Assembly: GCF_020708045.1 (NCBI RefSeq)
Contig: NZ_JAJFES010000005.1
Coordinates: 1-64,000 of the forward strand
Source: Massilia sp. IC2-278
GTDB lineage: Bacteria > Pseudomonadota > Gammaproteobacteria > Burkholderiales > Burkholderiaceae_D
Direction of reading: 5' to 3'
DNA: 64,000 nt
Shown piece after piece: positions 53,742-62,525 of the stretch. The position numbers were made by a program, and so were the translations under genes. Position 1 is the first letter of the stretch, and each line of letters opens with the position of its first letter. Below the pieces are notes generated by a model. That model did not search any database, had not been told where the DNA came from, and was given only the letters and a program-made list of their open reading frames with translations.

Positions 53742-55097
53742 TTAAGGTGCCGGCAGATCGAGCGTCACGCCCAGCCCGCGCCCCTCCAGCCCAGCGCCGA
53801 ATCCAAGCGTCATGCCATGCAGCTCGGCGATACGGCGCACGATCGACAGGCCGAGCCCGCTGCCGCCCTGCCCCTGCCCCAGCACCCGGAAGAAGCGCTC
53901 GGTCAGGCGTGCGCGGCTGGCCTCGTCCACGCCGGGGCCGTTGTCGCGCACGGCGATGCGCGCACGCCCATCGAACCGCCCTGCCGAGATCTCGACCCGG
54001 CTGCCCTCGGGACAGTAGCGCAGCGCGTTCTCGACCAGGTTGCGCAGCATGATCTCCAGCATGCGCGGCTCGGCCTGCACGGTATCGAGCGCGCAGTGCA
54101 GCGTGATCGCGATCCCGCGCCGCTCGGCTTCCGGCGCGTGCAAGGCCAGCACCCCCTCCAGCAAGGGCGCCAGCATCACCTGCTGGCGCACCAGTTGCTC
54201 GCGCGCCAGCGGATCGAGCCGCGCCAGCGTCAGCAAACTGTCGACCAGCGCCGTCAGGCGCGCGATGTCCTGGCGCAGCTTGCCGAAAGGCGCCGCCAGC
54301 TCCGGATGCTGGCGGCCGAGCAGCTGCACGTGCATGTGCAGTCCGGCCAGCGGCGTACGCAGTTCGTGCGCGGCGTCGGCGGTGAAGCGGCGCTCGGCCT
54401 GCAGGGCCGCGTCCAGCCGTTCCAGCACGCCGTTCAGGGCGCCCACGATGGGCAGCAGCTCGCGCGGCTGGCCGTCGAGTGCCACCGGGGCCAAGTCGCT
54501 CGGGGTCTTGGCGGCGATCGCGTTCGCGGTGCGGCGCAGCGGCTGCAGCACGCGGCCGATCAGCAGCCAGCACACCAGCGCCAGCAGCAGCAGGATGCCG
54601 GCCACCGGCAGCCACAGCGATTCGGCCAATTCTTCCAGGATGTCGAAGCGCTTGTCCTGGCGCTGCCCCACCTGCACCTCGAAGCGGTTCGCCTCGTCGC
54701 GCACCACGAACACGCGCCAGCGGCGGCCATCGACCTGCGGATCGGCAAAGCCTTCGTCATCGTCGAAACCGGACACGAATGCCCGCTTCGGCGCGCCCTC
54801 GGTACGCTGGATCACGCGGCCCTCGACCACGATCTGGTACTGCATGTCCACCTTGCGCACTTCCCTGGCGGACGAGCGTGCCGGCAAGCCGCGCGCATGC
54901 CAGTCGGTGGTGGCGGACAGGATCATGTAGCCGGCTTCTTCCAGCGCATCGTCGAAGACCTCGTTGGTTTCCTGCCAGGCGATCACGGTGACGATGGCCA
55001 GGCTGGCCAGCCACAAGGCCACGCTGGCAGACACGATGGCCAGCACCAGGCGCCGCCGCAGCGAGGCCGGCCGCGGTGCCACGCTGTCAGCTGTCAT
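53742..55097 (-). CDS. QseC-like sensor histidine kinase
   Basis: The 451-residue protein has two transmembrane helices flanking a periplasmic domain of about 120 residues, a HAMP-like region, a His-kinase domain with H-box AAHELRTPLAGLHMHV, N-box VENALRYCPEG, G1 DNGPGVDEASRARLTERFFR and G2 GSGLGLSIVRRIAELHG. It overlaps the end of the response regulator gene by 11 bp. The kinase-regulator-YgiW context supports QseBC/PreAB type. Probable signals are unknown. Confidence 0.9.
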   Translation of the reverse strand: MTADSVAPRPASLRRRLVLAIVSASVALWLASLAIVTVIAWQETNEVFDDALEEAGYMILSATTDWHARGLPARSSAREVRKVDMQYQIVVEGRVIQRTEGAPKRAFVSGFDDDEGFADPQVDGRRWRVFVVRDEANRFEVQVGQRQDKRFDILEELAESLWLPVAGILLLLALVCWLLIGRVLQPLRRTANAIAAKTPSDLAPVALDGQPRELLPIVGALNGVLERLDAALQAERRFTADAAHELRTPLAGLHMHVQLLGRQHPELAAPFGKLRQDIARLTALVDSLLTLARLDPLAREQLVRQQVMLAPLLEGVLALHAPEAERRGIAITLHCALDTVQAEPRMLEIMLRNLVENALRYCPEGSRVEISAGRFDGRARIAVRDNGPGVDEASRARLTERFFRVLGQGQGGSGLGLSIVRRIAELHGMTLGFGAGLEGRGLGVTLDLPAP

Positions 55098-55752
55098 CGT
55101 GCTTCAGCCGGTAGCCGAGGCCGCGCACGGTGACGATGCTGTCGCTCCCCAGCTTCTTGCGCAAATTGTGAATGTAAACCTCGATGGCGTTGCTCTCGAC
55201 CTCGTCGCCCCAGCCATACAGGCTTTCCTCGATCTGGGCGCGGGTGACGATGCCGTTCTTGCGCAGCAGGAGGGCGTGCAGCACGTGGTACTCGCGCGCG
55301 GTGAGGGCCACCGGCTGCCCGGTCAGCGTGGCTTGCCTGGTATCGGGGTCGAGCGCGATGGCGCCATGCGTCAAGGCGTTGCTGGCCTGGCTGGCGCCGC
55401 GCCGGGCAGCGGCCCGGATGCGCGCCGACATCTCTTCGAGTTCGAAGGGTTTGACCAGGTAGTCGTCGGCACCCAGGTCCAGGCCTTCGACGCGGTCGGC
55501 CAGGGCATTGAAGGCGGTGATCAGGATCACGGGCACGGCGTTGCCGGCCGCGCGCAGGCGCGCCAGCAGCGCGTCGCCGGAGAGGCCGGGCAAGCCGCGG
55601 TCGAGCAGCACGCAGTCGTAATGGTGGGTCTTGAGGGCGGTGTCGGCCGAGTCACCGCGCTCGACCCAGTCGACCGCATGGCCGTCCAGGCGCAGCCAGG
55701 ACTGGATGGTGTCGCCGAGGGAAGTGTCGTCTTCTACGAGCAGGATGCGCAT
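55087..55752 (-). CDS. QseB-like OmpR-family response regulator
   Basis: The 221-residue protein has a receiver domain (ILLVEDDTSLGDTIQ, phosphoacceptor Asp in VLLDRGLPG, Lys in VKPFELEEM) and a winged-helix DNA-binding domain (VALTAREYHVLHALLLRKNG, NAIEVYIHNLRKKLG, IVTVRGLGYRL). First gene of the regulator-kinase-YgiW run. Its start has no unusual features. It is divergent from the PEP-CTERM gene, whose sigma-54-type promoter lies in the shared gap. Confidence 0.93.
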   Translation of the reverse strand: MRILLVEDDTSLGDTIQSWLRLDGHAVDWVERGDSADTALKTHHYDCVLLDRGLPGLSGDALLARLRAAGNAVPVILITAFNALADRVEGLDLGADDYLVKPFELEEMSARIRAAARRGASQASNALTHGAIALDPDTRQATLTGQPVALTAREYHVLHALLLRKNGIVTRAQIEESLYGWGDEVESNAIEVYIHNLRKKLGSDSIVTVRGLGYRLKHDDS

Positions 55753-55898
55753 GCTTCGCTACCTTAGGCGTGGTGGATGAAGGGAATCTTAAGATGGGCA
55801 GGCAACTGGCACACAGCAGGCGTCGGATTTCTTTACAAAAATTAGAAATAAGAAATTACTTCATTGCCAAGCAATTGTTTTTAAAGCTTAACTTTTGG

Positions 55899-55914
55899 TG
55901 GCACGGCGATTGCT
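55899..55914 (+). promoter_or_regulatory. sigma-54 (RpoN) promoter of the PEP-CTERM gene
   Basis: TGGCACGGCGATTGCT matches the -24/-12 consensus TGGCACG-N4-TTGCW exactly, with GG and GC 10 bp apart. It would place the start site about 12 nt downstream, roughly 25 nt before the ATG at 55949. PEP-CTERM genes are known to be driven by RpoN with PrsK/PrsR regulators in related bacteria. Confidence 0.8.
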
Positions 55915-55948
55915 ATAGCAAGGACACCAACTATAAAAGGGATGTCCC

Positions 55949-56527
55949 ATGCTCGATTTTAAATTCTCCCGTTTCCTGAAACTCGCCGCCGCCAGCCTGG
56001 CCTTCGCCTCCCAGGCCGTGCTGGCTGCGCCGGTCGACTTTTCCGGCGCCCTGACCGAGTCCGATCCTGTCTTCAACCGGCCTTTCAATACCTTCAGCCT
56101 AAGCGTCGTGGGTACGGCCACGTCCTACGACGTTTTCAATTTCCACGTGACCGCCGACGGCGTCTACTCCATGCAGACACTCTCCGCCACCACCCGCGCC
56201 AGCGACACCTTCCTGGCACTGTATGCGAACGGCTTCGATGCCTCGTCGCCACTGACGAATCTGCTGACCATCGACGACGATTCGGGTGCCGGCGCCCTCT
56301 CGCTGATCAGCCGGGCGCTGCAAGCCGATACCCGCTACTTCCTGGTCGTGACCTCGTACGGTAATAACGAGTTCGGCAACTACACCGGCCGTTTCGACAC
56401 CGTCAGCGGTGGCGGCCAGGTGGTCCTGGGTGATGCCGCCAGCGACGTGCCGGAGCCGGCCACCCTGGCCCTGCTGCCGCTGGCCTTGCTGGGCATGGGC
56501 ATGGCGCGCCGCCGCCAGCGCCGTTGA
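55949..56527 (+). CDS. PEP-CTERM sorted exported protein
   Basis: The 192-residue protein has a signal peptide (cut near VLA), a beta-rich body (VFNFHVTADGVYSMQTL, DTFLALYANG, TRYFLVVTSYGNNEFGNY) of pre-peptidase C-terminal type, and an ideal PEP-CTERM tail: VPEPATLALLPLALLGMG, a hydrophobic helix and RRRQRR. Exosortase cuts such tails during export of extracellular matrix proteins. The exosortase genes are not in this window. Sigma-54 promoter upstream; ribosome-binding site AAGGGAT. Confidence 0.93.
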   Translation: MLDFKFSRFLKLAAASLAFASQAVLAAPVDFSGALTESDPVFNRPFNTFSLSVVGTATSYDVFNFHVTADGVYSMQTLSATTRASDTFLALYANGFDASSPLTNLLTIDDDSGAGALSLISRALQADTRYFLVVTSYGNNEFGNYTGRFDTVSGGGQVVLGDAASDVPEPATLALLPLALLGMGMARRRQRR

Positions 56528-56689
56528 TCCGGCATCCAATACGCACGGTGGGCGGCGCTGGCCGCCCATTTTCTTTGGCGCCCGCCCAGCTTGACATCCT
56601 GCTTGCGCGAACTAGGCTGAAGGCATCGACTATCCGGGCATGACCAACCGCGATTGTCAGTGGACAGCCGAATGTCAGGGAGAGCTGTC

Positions 56690-57133
56690 ATGAACGCACG
56701 AGACAACAAACAGCTGGTCATGGAGTGCTACCAGCTATTTCTGAAGGGCGACATTCCGAGCCTGCTGGAGCGCTGCGACGTGAACGCCGACTGGGTCGAA
56801 CGCGACTCGGACTGCATTCCGTTTGCCGGCACCTACCACGGCAAGGCCGAGATCGCCGACTTCTTCACCAAACTGGCCAACGGCGCCGAAGCGCTCAGCT
56901 TCACGACCAGGGAATTCATCGCCGAGGGCGACAAGGTGGTGGTCGTGGGCGAAGCGACCTGGCTAGCCAAGCCGACCGGCCGCAGCTTCGACAGCCCCTG
57001 GGTGCACGTGCTGACGGTACGCGACGGCAAGATCGCGCGCTTCGAAGCCTACAACGATACCGCGCCCGCCGAGCGCGCCTTCCGCACGGACCTGCCTGCG
57101 CAGGCATCCATGGCGACGCCGATGCGTCACTGA
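56690..57133 (+). CDS. SnoaL/NTF2-like protein
   Basis: The 147-residue protein has the NTF2-like cone fold pattern: NKQLVMECYQLFLKGDIPSLLERC, DWVERDSDCIPFAGTYHGKAEIADFF, KVVVVGEATWLAKPTGRSF and WVHVLTVRDGKIARFEAYND. Members bind or isomerise small molecules; nothing narrows the substrate. ATG 56690 has GGGAGAGC before it. Confidence 0.88.
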   Translation: MNARDNKQLVMECYQLFLKGDIPSLLERCDVNADWVERDSDCIPFAGTYHGKAEIADFFTKLANGAEALSFTTREFIAEGDKVVVVGEATWLAKPTGRSFDSPWVHVLTVRDGKIARFEAYNDTAPAERAFRTDLPAQASMATPMRH

Positions 57134-57183
57134 AGCGGCCGCTTCGTTGAAGAGGCCGCCGCAAGCCGCCACAAGCCGAACCG

Positions 57184-57393
57184 TCAGGCTTTCTTGAGCG
57201 CGTCCGGCTTGTGCGCCGCCTCGGCGCCGGTCTTGTCGCTGACCACCAGGTATTCCGGATTCTCCTTCGACGCCGCCACCTCGTGGCCCTTGATCGTGGT
57301 GTGCGCGGTCAGCTTTTTCTTGACCGTGCCGTGTACCGTTCCCTGCGAAGACTCCCAGGTCACCTTGTCGCCGGCCTTGAAGGCATTGCTCAT
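57184..57393 (-). CDS. DUF2945 (HVA1/Tudor-like) protein
   Basis: The 69-residue protein begins FKAGDKVTWESSQGTVHGTV and ends in YLVVSDKTGAEAAHKPDALKK, the DUF2945 pattern of a small Tudor/SH3-like barrel of unknown function. Start MSNAFK (57393) is chosen; the longer frame lacks support. It is convergent with the SnoaL-like gene. Confidence 0.88.
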   Translation of the reverse strand: MSNAFKAGDKVTWESSQGTVHGTVKKKLTAHTTIKGHEVAASKENPEYLVVSDKTGAEAAHKPDALKKA

Positions 57394-57496
57394 GATTGAA
57401 CTCCGTAGATGGTCGATGAGCGCCATTTGACCATAGCCGCGCAGAATTTCCGCACGTTACGGAACAGCCGGACAACACGCCGTGGCGGGCGCGGGT

Positions 57497-58396
57497 ATGC
57501 TGGACATCCGAACAACGCTGCGCTCTCCTGCCTTGAATCGTCCGCCAACCACGCACCTGCTGCATGCCGCCCTGCTGGCCTGTGCCCTGCCCTGGGCCGG
57601 AGCAGCACTGGCGCAGAACGATACGCGCGTGGTGGCCGGCATCAATGCCTACCGCGCGGCGCCCGCGTCCTGCCCCGGTGTGCGCCTGGCGCCTGCGCCG
57701 GCCCTGGCAGCGCAGGCGGCGCTGGCGCGGGTGCGCCTCGGACCCGGCACGTTTCCGGAATGGGCGCTCGAACAGGCCGGCTACCATACCGACAAGGCCG
57801 AGGTGGTCCACGTTGGCGGCGCGCCCGATGCCGACACCGTGCTCGAACTGCTGCGCAAGCAGTACTGCCGCAGCCTGCTCGATGCCGCCTTCAGCGACAT
57901 TGGCGTGGCGCGTAGCGGCAACGACTGGACGGTCGTACTGGCGCGCCCCACCCCGCCGCTGGCGCTGCCTGGACAGGAGGAAGCCGGACGCATCATCCTG
58001 GACCTGGTGAATGCGGCGCGGGCGCAGGCGCGCAACTGCGGCGACCGCCAGTTTGGCGCAGCGCCGCCGGTGGCCTGGAATGCGCAACTGGCCCAGGCGG
58101 CGCTGGCGCACAGCAGCGACATGGCCACGCACCGCCGGTTCAGCCACCAGGGTTCGGACGGCAGCGAAGCGGGGCAACGCGCCACCCGCGCCGGCTACCG
58201 CTGGCGCCACATCGGGGAGAATATCGCGGCGGGACAGACCTCGCCGCAGGAGGCGGTGCAAGGCTGGATCGACAGCCCCGGGCATTGCGCCAACCTGATG
58301 AATCCGCAGTTCAGCGAGATGGGAGCGGGGTATGCGGTGAGCCGCGTGCGGTTTCCGGGGTTTCCGTACTGGACCCAGGTGTTTGCGATGCCGTGA
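57497..58396 (+). CDS. CAP (SCP/PR1) domain exported protein
   Basis: About 299 residues: signal peptide (cut after ALA), an N-terminal region (40-150) that looks like a degenerate CAP domain (INAYRAAPASCPGVRLAPAP, YCRSLLDAAFSDIGVARSG) and a C-terminal canonical CAP domain (LVNAARAQARNC, HSSDMATHRRFSHQG, HIGENIAAGQTSP, GWIDSPGHCANLMNP). Function of bacterial CAP proteins is unclear, often protease- or lipid-related. GTG 57482 is an alternative start. A REPIN-like repeat follows 36 bp downstream. Confidence 0.88.
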   Translation: MLDIRTTLRSPALNRPPTTHLLHAALLACALPWAGAALAQNDTRVVAGINAYRAAPASCPGVRLAPAPALAAQAALARVRLGPGTFPEWALEQAGYHTDKAEVVHVGGAPDADTVLELLRKQYCRSLLDAAFSDIGVARSGNDWTVVLARPTPPLALPGQEEAGRIILDLVNAARAQARNCGDRQFGAAPPVAWNAQLAQAALAHSSDMATHRRFSHQGSDGSEAGQRATRAGYRWRHIGENIAAGQTSPQEAVQGWIDSPGHCANLMNPQFSEMGAGYAVSRVRFPGFPYWTQVFAMP

Positions 58397-58431
58397 TGAG
58401 CCAGTGGCCTATGCTGTGCCATCGGCCTCAA

Positions 58432-58632
58432 CCGTACGGTGGGCACTCCGTGCCCACGCGGAACGATGATCATGGTTGGCGCTGGACCGTGACGCGCACC
58501 TCGCATGTCGGTGACACGTCCAAAGCGTCTCGCAAACGTTTGTATCCGACGCCAGCTGTGCAGGCGAATTATCGCAGCCACGGACTCCGGATCAACACGT
58601 AACCGCGTGGGCACGGGGTGCCCACCGTACGG
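58432..58632. repeat. REPIN-like palindromic doublet, copy 3
   Basis: Arms at 58432-58461 and 58603-58632, inverted, each with the hairpin GTGGGCAC(T/C)CCGTGCCCAC-type core. Spacer of 141 bp differs from copies 1 and 2. The gap 58397-58730 holds only this and the terminator of the M13 gene. Confidence 0.85.
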
Positions 58633-58679
58633 GTATTGCCGGTAACTCCGGATACGATTTGTATGTGCCCAGCACCATG

Positions 58680-58706
58680 AAAAAAGGAGCGCCGCAGCGC
58701 TCCTTT
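58680..58706 (-). terminator. intrinsic terminator of the M13 peptidase gene
   Basis: On the minus strand GGAGCGC-loop-GCGCTCC (58703-58686) is followed by six T (58685-58680), 28 bp after the stop at 58731. Confidence 0.85.
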
Positions 58707-58730
58707 CACATCAACCGAATCAACCGGCAA

Positions 58731-60800
58731 TTACCAGAAAATCACCCGTTCTTCCGGCGACAGGTACATCTTGTCGCCCGGCTTCACGTCATACGCTTCG
58801 TAGAAGCCCGGGTGGTTGCGCAGGCTGCCGTTCACGCGGAATTCCGACGGCGAGTGCGGGTCCGATTTCACTTGCGCGATCAGGGCCGCGTCGCGCGCCT
58901 TGCCGCGGCGGGCCTGGGCCAGGCCCATGAACAGGCGCTGCTCGCCGGTGAAGCCGTCGATCACCGGAGCCGGCTTGCCTTTCAATGAAATCTTATAAGC
59001 GCGGCTGGCCATGATGGCGCCGGCGTTGTCGGCGATGTTCTCGCCCAGCGTCAGCTCGCCGTTCAGGTGGTAGCCCTGCACCGGGCTGTAGCCGGCGTAC
59101 TGCGCCACCAGCACCTTGCCGCGCGCGGCGAACTTCTCGCCGTCTTCCTTCGTCCACCAGTTGCGCAAATTGCCGTCGCCGTCGAACTGCGAACCCTTGT
59201 CGTCGAACGCGTGGCTGATCTCGTGGCCGATCGAGATGCCGACCGCGCCGTAGTTCACCGCCGGTTCGGCGTTCGCGTCGTACAGCGGCGCCTGCAGGCG
59301 GGCGGCCGGGAACACGACTTCGTTCATGCTCGGGCTGTAGTAGGCGTTCACGGTCTGCGGGCTCATGCTCCAGGCCAGGCGGTCCACCGGTTTACCCAGC
59401 TTGTTGATGCCGAATGCGTGGCCGAATTCGCGCGAGCGCATCACGTTGCCGACCAGGTCGCCGCGCACGACGTTCAGCGACGAGTAATCGCGCCATTTTT
59501 CCGGGTAGCCGATCTTGGCGTTCATCTTCGACAGCTTGATCTGCGCCTGCTTCTTGGTCTCCGGGCTCATCCAGTCGAGGGTCTCGATGCCTTCCTTGAA
59601 GGCGATGATGAAGTTCTTCACCATCTCCTCGACCTGCGCCTTGCGCTCGGCCGGGAAGTGGCGCTCCACATACACCTTGCCCACCACTTCGCTCAGCTCG
59701 CGGTTGACCAGGGCGATGGCGCGCTTGTCGAGCGGGCGGTTTTCCTTGGTACCCGACAGCACGGTGCCGCGGAAGGCGAAGCTCTCGTCGACGAACGGCT
59801 GCGACAGGTAAGGCGCGTAGGCGCTGATCAGGTGGAAAGCGTAATACGATTTCCAGGTATCGACCGGGGTGGCGGCGATGATCTTGTCCAGGGCAGCCAG
59901 GTAGCTCGGCTGGCTGACGATCAGCGAATCGACCTTGCCGGCCACGCCGACGTCCTTCATCCAGGTGGTCCAGTCGAAGCCCGGCATCAGGTCCTTCAGC
60001 TGGGCGAACGTCATCTTGTTGTAACGCTTGACCGGGTCGCGGTTCTCGACGGCGCTCCACTGCGCCCTGGCGATCTCGGTTTCGAGGGCCACGATCTTGG
60101 CGGCTTCAGCGGCGGCGTCCTTGTGGCCGGCCAGGGTCAGCATCTTCTCGACGTGCACCTGGTACTTGGCGCGGAAGTCCTTCATGCGCGCTTCGTCGGC
60201 CAGGTAGTAGTCGCGGTTCGGCAGGCCCAGGCCCGACTGGCCGACGCTCACCACATAGCGGGTCGAGTCCTTGCTGTCCTGGCCGACGTACATGCCGAGC
60301 GGCGCCTCGCCGCCGATGCGGTCCATGTGGGCCGACAGCGCCGCGATGCCGCGCTTATCCTTCAGGGCGGCGATGCGCGCCAGCTCGCCTTTCAAAGGCG
60401 TGAGGCCGAGCGCATTGCGGCGCGCTTCGTCGACGTAGCTGGTGTAGTAGTCGCCCATCTTCTGCGCGTCCGAACCCTTGGCCGCCTTGGTGTCGGCGGC
60501 GGCCTGCTCGATGATGGCGCGGATCTGGTTCTCGACGTTTTCCTGGGCCACGCTGAAGGCGCTCCAGCTGGAACGGTCCGACGGAATGTCGACGGTTTCC
60601 AGCCACTTGCCCTGGGTGTGACGGAAGAAGTCGTCCTGCGCGCGCACGCTGGCGTCCATCGCGGCCTTGTCGACGCCGGATACCGCAGCGGCGGCAGCAG
60701 CGGTCGATGGGGCGCTGGTGGCTGCTGCGTCTTTCGCGCCGGCGTGGGCGGTGACGGCGAACAGCCCCGCGATCAGGGTGCTGCACAGGGTACGCTTCAT
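58731..60800 (-). CDS. M13 family (neprilysin-type) metallopeptidase
   Basis: The 689-residue protein has a signal peptide (cut after AHA), the M13 N-terminal domain (FRHTQGKWLETVDIPSDRSSW), and the zinc site HEISHAFDDKGSQFDGDG with the third ligand in GENIADNAG. Length and motif spacing match PepO-type endopeptidases, which act on small peptides in the periplasm or outside. The ATG has GGAGAATC before it. Confidence 0.95.
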   Translation of the reverse strand: MKRTLCSTLIAGLFAVTAHAGAKDAAATSAPSTAAAAAAVSGVDKAAMDASVRAQDDFFRHTQGKWLETVDIPSDRSSWSAFSVAQENVENQIRAIIEQAAADTKAAKGSDAQKMGDYYTSYVDEARRNALGLTPLKGELARIAALKDKRGIAALSAHMDRIGGEAPLGMYVGQDSKDSTRYVVSVGQSGLGLPNRDYYLADEARMKDFRAKYQVHVEKMLTLAGHKDAAAEAAKIVALETEIARAQWSAVENRDPVKRYNKMTFAQLKDLMPGFDWTTWMKDVGVAGKVDSLIVSQPSYLAALDKIIAATPVDTWKSYYAFHLISAYAPYLSQPFVDESFAFRGTVLSGTKENRPLDKRAIALVNRELSEVVGKVYVERHFPAERKAQVEEMVKNFIIAFKEGIETLDWMSPETKKQAQIKLSKMNAKIGYPEKWRDYSSLNVVRGDLVGNVMRSREFGHAFGINKLGKPVDRLAWSMSPQTVNAYYSPSMNEVVFPAARLQAPLYDANAEPAVNYGAVGISIGHEISHAFDDKGSQFDGDGNLRNWWTKEDGEKFAARGKVLVAQYAGYSPVQGYHLNGELTLGENIADNAGAIMASRAYKISLKGKPAPVIDGFTGEQRLFMGLAQARRGKARDAALIAQVKSDPHSPSEFRVNGSLRNHPGFYEAYDVKPGDKMYLSPEERVIFW

Positions 60801-60898
60801 GTGATTCTCCGTTATAGGAATGATTGGGACCGGAGGATGCTAATGCATAAAGCGTGGCATTGCCAAGTAGAACAACCGCGTTCGCATATGCATGTGTC

Positions 60899-60936
60899 TT
60901 TTGCATACAGCCGGTAAGTACGGGGCGTATGCAAAA
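60899..60936. repeat. 10-bp perfect inverted repeat in the divergent gap
   Basis: TTTTGCATAC (60899-60908) and GTATGCAAAA (60927-60936) are perfect inverted copies with an 18-bp spacer, in the 342-bp gap between the divergent M13 peptidase and AraC genes. It could be an operator for the adjacent AraC-type regulator or a hairpin. No gene is seen in the gap. Confidence 0.45.
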
Positions 60937-61142
60937 TGGCGCAGGCGCTGCAAACGTCCCTGTCGCATTCCTGCCAAGCCTGTGCCGGCGCGGCAGCTCG
61001 ATATTTCGCTATTGCACGTTTTCTAAGCCATAATGAATAGAATTTCATCCGTGGCCGCCCCGATGCGCCTTTCGTCCCGTCACCTGCCAGCCTGCGCCGC
61101 GGCGCCGACAGCCTGCCTTCGCGGTGGGCATGGGGCCGTGCG

Positions 61143-62045
61143 ATGAAGCCGACCTCGCGCGTCTCGCGCCTGTACGAGGTGATGGACCTGATGCTCGACT
61201 CGGTGGGCGACCCGCTGGCGCTGAAGAACCTCGCCGCCTCGGCCAGCTATTCCTCTTTCCACTTCGACCGCATCTTCCGCGAGCTGACCGGCTTTTCGGC
61301 AGTGGAATACCAGCGCAAGCGCCGCCTGCGCCGCGCCGCCCACCTGCTACGCCACGAACCCGACGTGCCGGTGCTGCACATCGCCCAGGATTGCGGCTTT
61401 CCCTCGAACGCGGCCTTTGCCAAGGCCTTCAAGCAGCAGTTCGCGATGTCGGCCAAGGCCTGGCGCGAAGGCGGCTGGCGCACCTACATGGACCAGCAGG
61501 TCGGGCGCGAAAGCGACGTCAGCTTCTTTGTCGCCGAGCCCGACAACCTGGACGTGATCCTGGCGCCCTACTGCCCGCCCGAACCCGGGAGCGTGGCGAC
61601 GCGCATCCGCGTGCAGGCGCTGCCGGCCGTCACGCTGCGCTACCAGCGTTTCTTCGGGCAGTCGGGCGCGGCGCTGTCGATCGCCTGTAACAACTTCATC
61701 TGCGAGCGCGAGGGCAATGGCGACGCGACGCGCGCCACCGCCTGGTATGGCGTGTTCGACGAAGACCCCGGGTTCACCGGCGAGCGCGAATACTGCTACG
61801 ACTTCGGCTTTGGCGGCGATACCAGGCCCGACCCGACGCTCGGGCTGCGCGTGCTGCCGGCGGGTTCGTATGCCATCCTCGACTTTTGCGGCGACTGGCC
61901 GCGTTTCCGCTTCATGTACGAGGACTGGCTCGACAAGCAGGCGTTCTGGCGGCTGGACAGCACGCGGCCGCATATCCAGAAAGTCGAACGCGATGGCGCC
62001 GGCAAATGGCAAGGCTGGCTGGCCTTGCCCGTCAAAAAGCGCTGA
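61143..62045 (+). CDS. AraC family regulator with GyrI-like C-terminal domain
   Basis: The 300-residue protein has an N-terminal AraC double helix-turn-helix (LALKNLAASASYSSFHFDRIFRELTG, VLHIAQDCGFPSNAAFAKAFKQQF) followed by a GyrI/SbmC-like small-molecule domain (VQALPAVTLRYQRFFGQSG, WYGVFDEDPGFTGEREYCYDFGF), as in Rob- and BmrR-type drug-sensing regulators. It may respond to hydrophobic compounds. The IS element is inserted 21 bp after its stop. Confidence 0.9.
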   Translation: MKPTSRVSRLYEVMDLMLDSVGDPLALKNLAASASYSSFHFDRIFRELTGFSAVEYQRKRRLRRAAHLLRHEPDVPVLHIAQDCGFPSNAAFAKAFKQQFAMSAKAWREGGWRTYMDQQVGRESDVSFFVAEPDNLDVILAPYCPPEPGSVATRIRVQALPAVTLRYQRFFGQSGAALSIACNNFICEREGNGDATRATAWYGVFDEDPGFTGEREYCYDFGFGGDTRPDPTLGLRVLPAGSYAILDFCGDWPRFRFMYEDWLDKQAFWRLDSTRPHIQKVERDGAGKWQGWLALPVKKR

Positions 62046-62127
62046 AACCAACAGCCGGGGTCAGGTTGAGAGGGTCCGGGATTCATGGACATCCAAATAG
62101 TGGACAATATGTCCCTGGAGGATTTAC

Positions 62128-62487
62128 ATGACAAATAAGCAGTTGCCATCGAAGCGGGAGATCGTTCCCGCTTCATCGGACTCGACACCTAAACAGCGGG
62201 CCACCTTTTCCGACGAGTTCAAGCGCCAGGCCGTAGCACGGTTACGCTCTGGCGAGCAAAGCGCCACCGATCTCGCCGTCGAGCTGGGCATACGACGTAA
62301 TCTGCTCTACAAATGGGCCGACAAGGTCGAGAAGCAGGCGCCGGACAAGAAGCTGCGTTCACCGGGCAGGCCACCTACAAGCGAGCTCAGTGAAGTCGAG
62401 CAGTTACGCCTGAAATTGGCCAAAGCCGAACAGGAGCTCGAAATCCTAAAAAAGTTCGATGCGTACTTAACTCGCCTAAAGAAGTAA
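62128..62487 (+). CDS. IS3-family transposase OrfA
   Basis: The 119-residue protein has the helix-turn-helix FSDEFKRQAVARLRSGEQSATDLAVELGIRRNLLYKW and a C-terminal leucine-zipper helix (LSEVEQLRLKLAKAEQELEILKKF), the DNA-binding part of the OrfAB transposase. The ATG has CTGGAGG upstream. A slippery heptamer lies near its 3' end. Confidence 0.95.
   Translation: MTNKQLPSKREIVPASSDSTPKQRATFSDEFKRQAVARLRSGEQSATDLAVELGIRRNLLYKWADKVEKQAPDKKLRSPGRPPTSELSEVEQLRLKLAKAEQELEILKKFDAYLTRLKK
62448..62454 (+). other. programmed -1 frameshift site
   Basis: A AAA AAG in the zero frame of orfA (codons AAA 62449 and AAG 62452). The -1 frame is open from here through orfB, giving the fused OrfAB transposase usual in IS3 elements. 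Confidence 0.85.
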
Positions 62488-62525
62488 AGTACGCATTCAT
62501 AGACAAGCACTGTAGCGAGTATCCG

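Noticed and set aside
60812..61048. 78-codon frame in the M13/AraC divergent gap
   Set aside because: Cys-rich, no ribosome-binding site or known pattern, and overlaps the inverted repeat; treated as noncoding.
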